Of a stretch of 64,000 bases of DNA, positions 1-10,971 are shown piece by piece; the stretch's first letter is position 1; every line of letters starts with the position of its first letter. The translations under genes were made by a program, and so were the position numbers. The stretch covers positions 248,001 to 312,000 of the forward strand of contig JAQGBZ010000001.1 in NCBI GenBank assembly GCA_034687125.1. The letters are read 5' to 3'. Source of the DNA: Neelides folsomi (lineage: Eukaryota; Arthropoda; Collembola; Neelipleona; Neelidae). The notes under the pieces were generated by a model. The model was not told the origin of the DNA. It saw only the letters and a list, made by a program, of their open reading frames with translations, and did not search any database.

Positions 1-124
1 CTCCGGAATTGTTGGAGGAACGCATAATCAAGCAAAACTAATAGACCATTGGGATTCCGTCCGTCGATGGGGGATTTTTTGGCAGTCAGTTGGATTGAGT
101 AATCCGAGTTATTACCTATGTTAA
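1..124. other. window edge, possible exon fragment
   Basis: This short stretch is less AT-rich than the sequence after it and may be coding, but its strand is undecided. On the + strand one frame is open from base 2 and ends in TAA at 122-124 (about 40 residues, ending YYLC), which would be the 3' end of a gene entering from the left. On the - strand an ATG at 25-23 reads MRSSNNSG off the window edge, which would be the 5' end of a gene leaving to the left. I recognise neither product. Confidence 0.2.
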
Positions 125-1050
125 TTACCACCATACTTGAGAATTGAGAAGATCCAAAGGGGAAAGTGTTTTAAATTAGAGGCTCATCCCAAATCCCAAT
201 GCACACCTAAAGGCTACATTTTAATAAAAGGTGTATTAATAGTAAAACAGCCTCTATTCAAATTCGCAAGGTCCGTTTTAATGAACCTGTAAAATAAACG
301 TTTTTGCTTTTTCTTATATAATGTCCGGATTGTCTTACAACTTACAATGAAATCTGCCCACGCAGATGAACATTTAAATGTTAAATCCACGTCTTTGTCA
401 GCAGATAAAGGATGAATTATTTGTCACCTCTTTGTGTTATTCATTTAGAACAATTTCCAAATTGCATTCAAGTCTCAAATATTATGCAGATGAACTTCAT
501 TGCATTTTCTGGTAATTTGTATTCAATATATAATGAATTTAATAGTCAAATTAAAAACTTTATTTGGTCGTAAAACCAACGCTCAATTAAACGTTTTTAT
601 GTGCGGAAAATCTGAATGAGTTCAAATGTCACAATCGGAAATTGTCATTTGGTGTTCTATATTAACTAATTAAATCACTCATATTATAATAAAATTATTA
701 TATTACTAATTAAATCATTAGTCCATAAACTAATTAACTGAAATTGAAACTGTCTAATTTAAATGCTCCCAATTAAAGTTTGTACTATATTGGGGCATAC
801 TAAAACATCTTTTTGATATGCGTCTGAAATGGGGATATTTTTCACCAAAAGCTTGAGCTGCACATTTCATTTTCCTGAACTGAAGTGAAGGCTCCATGAG
901 CGCCGCTTGACTTGAGAGAAAATTGACCATCGGAATCTTTTGAGGTCAGTCCTTTCTAGTTGCAAATTATTTCAATTATCGCTTATTTTTCATCCTACTC
1001 AAATTCATTTTTTGTTTTTAGGTCCCGGAGGTCATTTTGAGTCATTCAAA
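125..1050 (+). other. intergenic region and nibrin 5' UTR
   Basis: AT-rich DNA without a credible gene. The last part probably carries the nibrin leader: a likely non-coding exon ends at 944 (GAG before GTCAGT), a short intron follows, and the next exon starts at 1022 after a T-rich tract and TAG. The start codon lies at 1051. No TATA box or other core promoter element stands out. Confidence 0.45.
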
Positions 1051-4000
1051 ATGATGAAACTACGGAACACGAAAAAGGTCAATGAAGGTACCAATTTATT
1101 ATTTATTATTACTCATATTCAACTCTTATTTTGCTAATAATATTCGATTTAATTTGGTTGTTTATGTTTTAAGAGTATGGCATTATTGGGTCTAAGAAGT
1201 ATGAAGTTGGGAGGAAGGCAGGAGATATTTCGTTTCCGGATGATAATTCAATTTCACGGAACCATGCAGAAATAATTCTTTATCATCCAATCGAGAATCT
1301 TGTAAAAAATTAATTTGCATTTTTTCAGTTAAATTTTTTTTATTTAACTATTGTTTAATGTTTTTATTAAATTGATGATTTAGAGTAATGTGGCACTGAC
1401 GCCTTATCTAAAAGTTCTCGATATCGGCTCAAAATTCGGAACTTATGCTAATGATGAAATCGAGAAGAAGAAGCCATTAAAGAAAAGTGTAGCCCAGGTC
1501 CTTCATCATGGAGATCGAATCCGATTCGGCCTCCAATGGAATGAATACAAGTACGTTTATATTATTTTATTAGCTATAACTTTAACTATTCCAATAGCTT
1601 CATTATTTTCTTCATTATGCAAAGATATGTCAAAACATTTCCGTTACTTGAATCTTAAATCAATGCAAAATCTTACAAATTAAATTAGCAACTATCCATT
1701 TAGAATTCTTAAAACATGACCGAAATTTTAAACTTGTTTTATTTAAACAGGGTTGAGTATACTCCATTATGTGTTACTCCATCCGCTCTCACTGACTCTC
1801 AAAGGTTGAAATCAACCATTTGGAAACTCGGTGGTCATTTGGTTAATGAATGGACCCAAGGTTGCAACTACGTCGTTATGGACTCGTTAACATTAACGAT
1901 CAAGGCAGTTTGTGCCATATTGGCTGGTAAACACATCGTGACCTCCTCGTTCTTCCTCGACTACATGAATAGCGTCGAGACACGCAAACAGAAGAAACCA
2001 AATCCATTAGATTATTTACCGCCGCTCGGAGAAAGTTCACTTGCAAATTCCCAAATCTCATTCAATCCAATTGAAGGTCGACAGAAGCTCTTTGCCAAAA
2101 AGATTTTTGCTTTCACCCACATCAAACAAGCAAAGAAAATTGGCATTGCTGTCATTTGCGGAGGTTTGTTTGTTAGAAAGATTAAAGACATCCAAAACAT
2201 TTAATATACCTATATGAAGCTGTAAATGGAAGAAACGGCTTAGAAATTTGTTGATTTTAAAAAAATAATATTTTAAAAGTCAGCGTTACTTGAATAGAAA
2301 CGTTAAACTTTTATTATTACAATTTTATTATCATAAAAACAATTTAATTGATAGAAGTGAAACGATATGAAAAGAAAGAAAAGTTATTAAAAATTTAATT
2401 TGGAATAATGAGAGGTTACAAAGATTAAAAATTCAAATTATGCATAAACGCATTATGAATTATTTCGATAGAAACGATATTCAAATTTAGCTAAGCCGTT
2501 TCTTCCATTTACAGTTTCATATGCAAATTTTTTTAAATACGAAATTTTAGAACATTCAATGATTGCTCGAGATTTAGTGTTTTATTCATTTAAAGGTGGA
2601 ACATGGAAAATGATCAATTCTTTAGAAGAAGAAGAAATCCTCTCACCAAATGTTTTACTTGTGTCTTCAGGAGTTGACATTTCTCAGTTGGACCCTCAAA
2701 TTCATAAATTAACCAGTATGGAATTCATTTTAATGCTTAATTATCAATTCATTTTTCAATATTTTGTTCTATTATAATTTATTAAGCATATTATTATGTT
2801 AAAATAATTAATTTTGACCAATTGCCAGGCTCATATATTCGAGTAAAGCGACAGATTAGCGAATCAGAAGTTGGACTCGCAGCTGTATTTAACAGCATTG
2901 AAAAGCACTGCAATCCTTACTACAATCTATCAAAAGCAATTTTCAGTCTCGGTTTGGCGTCTCAAACCCAATCCTCAATTGTTGTTCCTGAAACACAGTA
3001 TTCTGCTAATACTCAATTGTCCTATGATGGAAATGTATCGAGGCAAATCATTGATGAATCTTTTATGCCAACTCCTTCTCAACCGAGTGCAAGACCAACA
3101 CCACAAGATTCAAACAAAAGAAGGTAAATTATATTATTATTATATACTAAAATTAATCCTTAAAAACATTACATTTATTAAATTGCTAGTTTAAAATTAA
3201 AATAAATTCTATTAGCTAATTGGGGTTATAAATTAAAATATACTTTATGTTCAATTGCTATGCACTATGTATTAACAAATTAATTTAAAAATTGTTTTCT
3301 TGAAAAATGCAGATTTGATCCAAGTCACTCGCAAAGTGTTTCACAAAAGCGTATACGTCATGATCCAAATGAACAAGCTTTGAGTGCGTTGTTCAACCTC
3401 AGTGACGATGAAGGAGAAAACGTTGCTGATAATGAAAATCACAATCTTGTAAATGTGACAGCAAATGAACAAAAGAGAAAACCAGAGGAATTATTGGAAG
3501 AAGGAAGTGACAATAAAAAGAGACGAATTGATGCAGGAAAATATGGTGAAAGAGCGAGAAATGTAAGTTTAGCACTCAATGTATAAATTTCTTGATTTTA
3601 ACTTTATGTAACTTTTACTTTTAAATGTCATTTATTAAATTAATTATTATTGCAGTATAATGTCGAGACTCAAATTATTGATGCCAAAGAAGAATTTGAA
3701 TTTAAAAAAATTCCTGTTGGCTCCATTCCTCTTATGAAGAACCTCGTGAAGAAAGAGCCAGAGCCTTTAAGTCCCAACAGTCAATTTGTGAAAAACTTTA
3801 AAAGATTTGTTAAAATAACTGCAAATCAGCCCGCTTCTTGCATTGTCAAATCACGACCAAAAGAAAAGAAGTTCAATTTCGTGAAAGTCGTTGTGTCTGC
3901 AAGCTCACCGCCACCTGAAATCTTAATCAATCCCAATCCAACAGGTCCAGATGGGTTCTTTGAAGAAAACAACGGGCCAGAGTATTTGGGTGAAAATGTG

Positions 4001-4278
4001 ACAGGTAGACTTGATGCTTCACTTTTATTTTCTTTATTGTGATCGATCATTATTTCTAATTTTTCATTATTGATTATTTATTATTGTGTATCGTTTTTCT
4101 TATATTTTTTTCCTTTGATTTTATCGTAGGAGTACCGCAACTGATTCCACCCCAACCAATTCCAATTGAAACCAATGGTATGAATGGGTTCGACAATATG
4201 CAACTTCATAATACGAATATCCATGCTCGGCCCCAACTTGATCCGGATGACCCTTGGTCATTTGATTTAATTAACTAA
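1051..4278 (+). CDS. NBN: nibrin (NBS1), MRN complex subunit
   Basis: Nine coding exons: 1051-1087, 1174-1301, 1384-1550, 1751-2163, 2551-2715, 2829-3123, 3313-3562, 3656-4004 and 4130-4278. They sum to 1953 nt, giving 650 residues (human about 754). The start MMKL aligns with the short N terminus of the family. Residues 1-108 form an FHA domain with the phosphopeptide-binding signatures GRK (25-27) and SISRNH (38-43), followed by DIGSKFGTY. Tandem BRCT domains follow at about 113-330; the first contains LGGHLVNEWTQGCNYVVMD. The C-terminal part has acidic and basic low-complexity stretches, then KNFKRF (531-536), which matches the Mre11-binding region. The end, DDPWSFDLIN, is an acidic-aromatic tail in the place of the ATM-recruiting tail of nibrins. 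By family the protein recruits Mre11-Rad50 and ATM to double-strand breaks in the nucleus. Intron 4 holds a transposon-like inverted-repeat element. Confidence 0.93.
2215..2519. mobile_element. MITE-like element with 29-bp terminal inverted repeats
   Basis: A 305-bp element in nibrin intron 4. The left arm (2215-2243) begins TGAAGCTGTAAATGGAAG; the reverse complement of the right arm (2491-2519) begins TGAAACTGTAAATGGAAG. The arms differ at one position across 29 bases, and similarity continues inward with gaps. TA dinucleotides flank both ends (2213-2214 and 2520-2521), which is the target duplication of the Tc1/mariner superfamily. The interior is AT-rich and I see no transposase remnant in it. 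The RNA could fold into a long hairpin. A non-autonomous DNA transposon is the simplest reading. Confidence 0.7.
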
Positions 4279-4576
4279 CTATTGTTGAATTTGGAGTAAA
4301 TCTTAAATGCTTTTTTGATAAGACTATAATTAATTTTTTGTCATCTTTTTTGTAAATTACGCCAGGTTTTATTACTGAACTTTCCTTATTAAATATGCTA
4401 TACTTTTAATTTACAAAATATACAAAATATTAATATTTATCTCTTGTAGATTTTTTTCATATAATGGCTAGTTTATACAATTTTTATAGTTTTATTCCAC
4501 ATTAAAATTCATATTCCAATTTTCTCGATGTTATAAATAATGTGACATTAATTTTTTCACTGTATTTTGTAACTGT

Positions 4577-4582
4577 AATAAA
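4577..4582 (+). terminator. polyadenylation signal, nibrin
   Basis: AATAAA about 300 bases after the nibrin stop codon, the clearest canonical hexamer downstream of it. Confidence 0.45.
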
Positions 4583-4960
4583 CATTAAATTTAACTTATT
4601 TAAGATACAAATCCATAAGTATGTAAGTTTTACAACTAAAACTTATTATATTTTTAAAAATATTTATGAAACATGGAGTTTAAAGTAAAAATTAAATCAC
4701 AACAAAATTAATTTTAGTATTTAATTCCTTATAATGATCGTAAAATGTATTACGGGAATATAAACATTATTGTTAAATATATACTAGCTTATCGTACCAT
4801 AATGTAAATAAGTAATTGATAATTATTAAATTAGCTCTGAGTAAAGTATAATACATAAATTAAATATTTACTATTTTTATTTCTATTTTTTACATTACTC
4901 TGTCTTTGAAACTCCAATTATTTTCAATAAAAAATTAAGAATTACAAGACTTTGGTATTT
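4583..4960. other. convergent intergenic DNA
   Basis: Very AT-rich sequence between two convergent genes. It should hold the 3' UTR of the - strand homeobox gene; the run TTTATT near 4876 is AATAAA on that strand. I see nothing else in it. Confidence 0.5.
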
Positions 4961-6423
4961 TTAATGTTTATTTGAGGGACTGTTGAGATTCTGAGGACTT
5001 CCTTGGTCCGAATTGTTTCCATCATGTCCGAGGATTTTCTCATCCATGCTGCTGAATTCAAGCTTATAAGGGAGCGGAGATCCTTCTTCTTGAGACACGG
5101 AGTAAAACGTGGCCGATGTGGAGACAGACGCTTCAGCAGGAGAGCCTTGATTGGGGTTGAACAGACTTGAATATCCCCCATACGGGGTTTGATGATGGTA
5201 AGGGCCGAAATTGGCCGGTCCTTGATTTTGTCCACAGAATTGTTGTGCCACTGGAGATTCATAGGCAGAGTAAGGCCAATCTTGTGAAGGTGGGAGAGAA
5301 AGCCCAGCATGAGAATGAGCCGACTGGTTCACGTTGAAACCAAATGTCATCCCTCCACTTCCACCTTTAAGATAAATTTGAAAATCGTGTATTTGCAAAT
5401 ACACTGAATGATAATATGAAGAAGTATGAAAATTAAGAACTATGTATAGAGAGATACTTATGATAGGGAGAAGAATAGAGAAAGTTTGATTGGAATTGAA
5501 TTTTACCTGGATTGGTCGCAACATATCCAGGGGATTTTCTTGGAGGTTCCCTCTTCCTCCATTTGGCCCTCCGGTTTTGGAACCAAACTTGGACACGAGA
5601 TTCACTTAAGCGAAGTCTGACAGCGAGTTCTTCACGTGCAAAGACATCGGGGTAGGGAGCACGCTCGAAGGCCCGCTCAAGTTCTTCAAGTTGGTAAGCA
5701 GTGAAAGTGGTTCTAATAAAAAGATTTTTAAATATACATTTTAGAATTGTTCAAGATTTGGTTACTTTCATCTTCATCTTTAAAATCCAAAATTAGGTTT
5801 AAAATCCTGATTAGTCGATTGGAATGAATAGTAAATTTTTTAAATGAGTTATAAACAGAATATTCTCAAAAGTTTAAAGGATGGAAAGGCATAAAGATTG
5901 AATCTGACCTTGTTTTCTTTTTCTTTGTTGAATTGTCCGACGATGACTTTTTTGACTTTTCCTTCTTTGCTGGTGGTTGTGGTTGATTCAGCGTTGTAGC
6001 GGAGTTGTTTCCATTGCTTGAAGCGATGTTGTTGTTCACAGTGACATAAACGTTATTGTTTGGCAAGTTGAGAGTGTCAAGAAGGCTCGGGTCGGACTTG
6101 TAGCCAAAAGGCAAGAGATTGACTTGACTCGAAGAAGTGCAAGAAGGCATCGTGTGCCCCGGCGACCCACCGCCTTGCATGATCCCGGGCATCCCAAGTT
6201 GCCCGCTCTCATGGTTCAACATGTACTGATGAGGGAGGATCTGCGGGCGATCCCTCACCTGGATTGAGTGGAAGGAGTTCTTGGAGAGGTGTTCGTATTT
6301 CTCCCCATGGTCGAACAAAACTGACTGTTGATGGTGTGAATTGGGCGAGAGTTGATTCCCATTGAAGCAATGAGCGGGGTCCAATTCAGGGAATAAATTG
6401 TCATCTAAGGAATGTCCTTCCAT
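4961..6423 (-). CDS. repo: paired-class homeobox protein, Repo-like
   Basis: Three exons in transcript order: 6423-5909, 5712-5507 and 5364-4961. They sum to 1125 nt, giving 374 residues; an ATG nine bases upstream (6432) would add MII. Exon 1 encodes an acidic N-terminal region, an Asn-rich stretch and a Lys/Ser-rich basic segment running into KKKKTR. Exon 2 encodes almost the whole homeodomain, from [18 protein letters not shown] to [16 protein letters not shown], with Gln at position 50, followed by PPRKSPGY. The [13 protein letters not shown] core and the EPPRK tail after the homeodomain are what I associate with Repo, the glial regulator of flies. Exon 3 is Gly/Ser/Tyr/Pro-rich and may be an activation domain. 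By family this is a nuclear sequence-specific transcription factor. Paired-class homeobox is certain from the sequence; assignment to Repo rather than another Q50 paired-like family is probable only. Confidence 0.85.
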
Positions 6424-7950
6424 GATGATCAAAGCTCAATTAATTACTTTGAGAATTGGAGAAGACGAAGATGCGTTTCCCTTCTCTGGGCCTCTCAATC
6501 AAATCAATTATCCCCAATGAGCCCAAATTCAATCACTATTCGCCGTAATTCTCCTGATTACCTTCAATGGGTAGAATGAGGAGCTCCTCACTCATTTGAT
6601 GACGTCGTGGGTATACCACCATCGGCGGATCGCTCTCAAATTTAAATGTGGGGGAACGAGGGCGGGAGGGACGGCCTTTTCGGAGGCGGCCCTTCGCCTC
6701 CGCCCTCCCCGGGAACTCATTGAGCCAATTTAGGAGAGCTGGACGGAGAGTGGCCGGCGACTCATCAGACTCAATCAACAGCTTCCTCTTCCAATTGACC
6801 AACCCATAGATCAACCAATTGACTCAATTGAACAAAATCCCTTTATTCGAAGAAACTCGCCATACAATTCACCCTTTAAAATCATTCTTCTTCTCTCATC
6901 CTCTTCCTTACATTTTACATAACATACAATTTTATATCTACATTTCCCTCTGCTCTCATGTATGTCCGATCTTCGACATATTAAATACCATATGACATTA
7001 CGCCTTTATATTGTGTGCACAAAACTTGGTCCTAAATTAACATGATACATAATACACAATACTCGTATAAGGTTTGTATAATAATGTGTTATGTGATTAC
7101 CATACTATACAAGTTTATTACAAATATTGCACCATAGGCATAGACTTATTCATACATTATAAGCTCAACATACATTTATACATACATAATTCGTTGTTTC
7201 GTTAAAACTTGTATCATTGCATAGGTATCTAATAAATGTATGTTATATGAATGTTAAAATGCTCTCTAATACTGTTCTTCTCAAATTATTAATTGGTCTG
7301 ATCATTTCTGATGTGCATTAGATGCATTGATGCCTCAACATGTCAACATCTAGTTACAAGTGAATGAATAGTTTGAACATTTAACAGCGTATTCTTCCTT
7401 CGTGAATTCGTCCAGGAACCAAGGCTTTTTTAAAGGTCTTGAGTCTTGGTTATTCACTTCACATCCAATGCTTGCATTACACACGGGCAGATTTTTGGTG
7501 GGACACATAGTGAATTAAGTGAATGCAAAATGGACAAATGATGAGTTCATGATGCCATATACCTACAGTGCACATAAAAACCATAGGTATTAACCATAAG
7601 AGTAAAAGCGCTATATTAATCAGAATTTGACAATCTATACTTTTATATCAATTAAAGTTGAGTTCATTTCTTTCACTTTGTACTCTTTCAAGCTATTCGT
7701 TCCCTTTTGTATTTTCTTTACTAGACATATTGTGTACCATACCATAGTAGAAGTACCATAGAATATAGTAAGTAAAATGAAAAAGAAATGGCACTTTCCT
7801 GCTCTTAATCATCTTACTCTTCCTCTCCATTTCCGTCTTTATATAATTTTAATTAAATAATTTTAATTTTGGGATTTTAGAGATGTATGCAATTGAGTGT
7901 GTTTACAAAAAATTCCTTTTATGTATTTTAATTAAATGGTTTTTTTAATA
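6424..7950. other. 5' flank of homeobox gene, no gene seen
   Basis: Directly upstream of the homeobox start codon, about 6530-6800 is conspicuously GC-rich for this region and contains several CpGs, as expected for a 5' UTR or promoter-proximal segment. An open frame there on the - strand resembles nothing and I treat it as chance. From 6850 on the sequence is AT-rich without coding signal. Confidence 0.4.
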
Positions 7951-8272
7951 ATGGAATCTTCAATAAGTCATGATCAATTCCGATTACAATTTTTATTTTT
8001 TTCGAGTATATAAAAATACAAACGTTCTGTATTCTAGCATGGATTAATATAGCTGTTACTCCTTCTGAAGACAAAAACTTAACCACCGCTCGTTGTTCAA
8101 TTATATCTATATTGTAATTGTCCATTTAAAAGGAAATAAAAGATTTATGATTTACTTCAAACCATAAGCAAATCAACCAGGATATATACATTTACATGTA
8201 AATAGAATATTACAAATTCGAAAAAATAAAAATTGTAATCGCCATTGATTATGACTTATTGAAGATTCCAAT
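7951..8272 (-). mobile_element. mariner-family deletion derivative
   Basis: A 322-bp element bounded by inverted repeats of about 60 bases. The left arm begins ATGGAATCTTCAATAAGTCA at 7951; the right arm, read on the - strand from 8272, begins TTGGAATCTTCAATAAGTCA. TA flanks both ends (7949-7950 and 8273-8274). Between the arms, on the - strand, lies the start of a mariner-like transposase (see 8021-8125), joined directly to the other arm. The whole catalytic region is therefore missing, as in an internally deleted, non-autonomous copy. The arms differ at several positions, so the insertion is not very recent. Confidence 0.8.
8021..8125 (-). pseudogene. mariner transposase N-terminal remnant
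   Basis: From ATG at 8125-8123 about 35 codons resemble the first helix-turn-helix of mariner transposases; the core reads RAVVKFLSSEGVTAILIHA. The similarity stops after IQNV, where the frame runs into the terminal repeat. The rest of the DNA-binding region and the DDD/D catalytic domain are absent, so no active enzyme can be made. The family call rests on remembered mariner N termini. Confidence 0.65.
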
Positions 8273-10415
8273 ATTATATAAAATCAGTAAATGGAAATAT
8301 GTAAAACAATTCATTTGTCAAAAATGGTCTTTGTTATTATGTTATTAATGGTTAATATTATTTATCGAAATAATTAAATTCGGTTCAATAATGTTTAATG
8401 GACCTTTGAGCGTGCAACAGTTGAAAGATAAAAAGAGTTGTAATCTGCTGGTGAGTCGAATGATGTGAAAAAGGGAAGATAAAGGATTGAAAGGATAATG
8501 AAGGAGGCTTGTGAATGAAGAGTGATGTGATGTGATGTTGATGAGGATAATCACTCTTTCATGGATTGACGGATGTCAGGTGCCACTTGGTCCCACCACC
8601 ATCCCACTTAAAGGGTTAAAAAGTTGTCGACCAAAGGGTTGAGCTGAAGGGTGAGTAATGTGTTTGAAGGGCCTGCCTTCCTCCGCCAATTTTTATTTCA
8701 CACACTTTGACACTGCGGACGTCACTAGGCTGCTCACTTCATCAAAACTGACTAGAATAAATGCCCGAGTCAATTACGGGGTTAATCCGAGTAATTTTTT
8801 CATTTTGACTATGGGGTAAAACAATGGATGAAAAAATGTAGATGTAATGGGCCGCGACTCTCCCTGTAATTCGAGACCACATGCATTATTTACTTTTTGA
8901 GGGGGAGAAGCCCACAGATTAAAAGTCATCCACCCATGGCATAAAAGCTTATGTTTATTAAACGACACAGGAAACATTCCGACATTTTTTAAAACTCACC
9001 TTTTATTCTTGAATATGATATGGTGGGAATAAACAAATACAATAAAGTTCAATAAAACAACAAATAAAAAAATTGCACCATACCTATCAAACTATCCCAA
9101 ATATCTCTTCTGTGAAATACTCATATGCCTGTATATGCATTATACATATTCTACCAATATCTACAAAAATGCCAAAATACATTATATTTGCAGAATATTA
9201 CAAGAAAATAATCTATTTGTTTTTCAGCAAAAAAGGAAATATTTGTGATATTTGGTAAATAAATTTGTTTAATTAAATAAATACAATTTGACGTGAGCCG
9301 TGGAACAGATATTTAGATATTACATCCATGATCGATAATGTGATTGACATCTTGTTGGGGAATTGATGAGGACAAAGGAAGAGTGTCAGTTAATGATGGG
9401 AATAGGGGAATATAATGGGGAGAAGGAGGCAGGGGGTCTTGTGTACAAATCTTATCTCGGTTTTAAGTTTCCTACAAGAGTCACTTCGGAGTGGGTTGTT
9501 AAAAGAAGAAGGCCTTTCCCACATATTGTGAGAGGGCCTTTGAAGGGGTTTTAAAGGGCCCTTGGTCTTTCTGTGGCATTGCCACGCGACTCTCACGCGT
9601 CGATTCCGCCCGTGATAAAAAAGGATAAATGTATTCTCCTATTCTTTCATTGTGTCAGGGGTGAAGAGTCCCGGAACTCCCGTTCCCAGCCCGAACCCTC
9701 AGTTCTCCATACAAGTAGTACACATAGGTAGGTTCCTCCCTTATCGTCCTTCATCCACCGAACACCCTCCAGTTCCGCCCCTCCATTCAACCCATCCCAA
9801 TTTCACAAACATTTTAACCTCATAAAAACCAATTATCGGATGATTCCCTCGATACTCCCGATTTGGTTACGCTGTAAATCCTATTAATGTGACAGGTTCC
9901 TGATCACCAATGAATAAAACTTCTCAATTGCCCAATAATTGTATACAATATGAGCTTTAATTATGAATGCTCTTTCAAGAAATCCCATCATTGCATTGTC
10001 TAGGCATAATGTTCGACATTTGGAAGAACTCTTATTACTTTTATAAAAGCTCTAATTTCTCTAATATACAGAGTATTTTGTATTTACATACTTACATTAT
10101 TATTACACAAAAATTGAACTTTGTGCACATTTCTATTCAAATAATTATAAAAACCAATTTAAAAATTGAATAACGACTGAGGTTGGAGTAATAAAAAGGA
10201 TGAAATAATCTTAACAAATGATTAATTAAAACCTAGGTCGTCGCAAATTATAAAAATCCTTTCTTTAATCTGAACTATAATACATTTAATACATATAACA
10301 TTTAAACAGAACAATGACTATATAAAATAAAAATATACATTGACTAAATGCTAAACTTACTATTATCACAGATTCATATCACAGATTAGCACAAAAATCT
10401 TAACTTAACCTAATA
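8273..10415. other. intergenic DNA, possible regulatory islands
   Basis: No gene seen. Two patches are less AT-rich than their surroundings: about 8560-8760 and about 9360-9830. Neither has a frame that resembles protein or a convincing splice pattern. They lie upstream of the homeobox gene and could be enhancers; this is inference from composition only. Confidence 0.35.
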
Positions 10416-10971
10416 TCACATATACAGACTAGATTTATTTCGATGATCGCACCGTTCTGAAAGCCAAGGTTTATGGTTTTCTGCTGCACGAAGACGCTCC
10501 AGCGACGTCTTAACCTTCGTGAACGTTCGCCGTTCATAACGCCCACACATTCTGGGATTCAATTTGGGGAACCTTTCTTCTTCCCCATCGAGGACGACCT
10601 TTGCTGGCCAGCAAGCCGTTATGGCGCAGCCATTTTTTTCCGTGAGGAATCTGAAGCGACCCTTGAAACTCCATTTTTCTTCAAAGACACGGGGTGAAGC
10701 GTTCATCACAGCAATTAGTCGAGTCCGAAGAAATTTATCCCGCTGATTCCGCAATTGAAGGGCACTCTTGAAATTTTTATCTTTGTTCCTTATGAAAGAA
10801 TCCACGTCTTTAGGCAAAACAAGCAATCCCATCCGTTGACAATCGTCGTAGTCAAGAGATTCCACGGTATAAAATATCCGTTCAAAGGGTTTAAAAACAA
10901 CCATTGTCGCATGGGAGTACATCGTATTGGGATTACTACAATCCGAGGTCCATATCAACGGCAAAAGGATC
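10416..10971 (-). CDS. terminal exon of an unrecognised gene
   Basis: A single exon of about 185 codons on the - strand ends in TGA at 10416-10418. Its 5' end is a strong acceptor: a T-rich tract and CACAG immediately before base 10971. The frame starts after one base carried over from an upstream exon. There is no convincing initiator ATG upstream in frame, so at least one more exon must lie to the right, but I could not find it. The exon is much richer in GC than its flanks, which supports real coding. The product has six cysteines (in SDCSN, DDCQRM, NGCAI, TACW, RMCGR and ERCDH), an aromatic stretch MVVFKPFERIFYTVE, and a basic C-terminal part. Even-numbered cysteines would suit a secreted or disulfide-bonded domain. 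I do not recognise the family and assign no function. Confidence 0.6.

Noticed and set aside
6536-6814. Open frame on the - strand just upstream of the homeobox gene
   Set aside because: GC-rich leader or promoter sequence; the product is Arg/Pro-rich without any known pattern and there is no link in frame to the homeobox exons.
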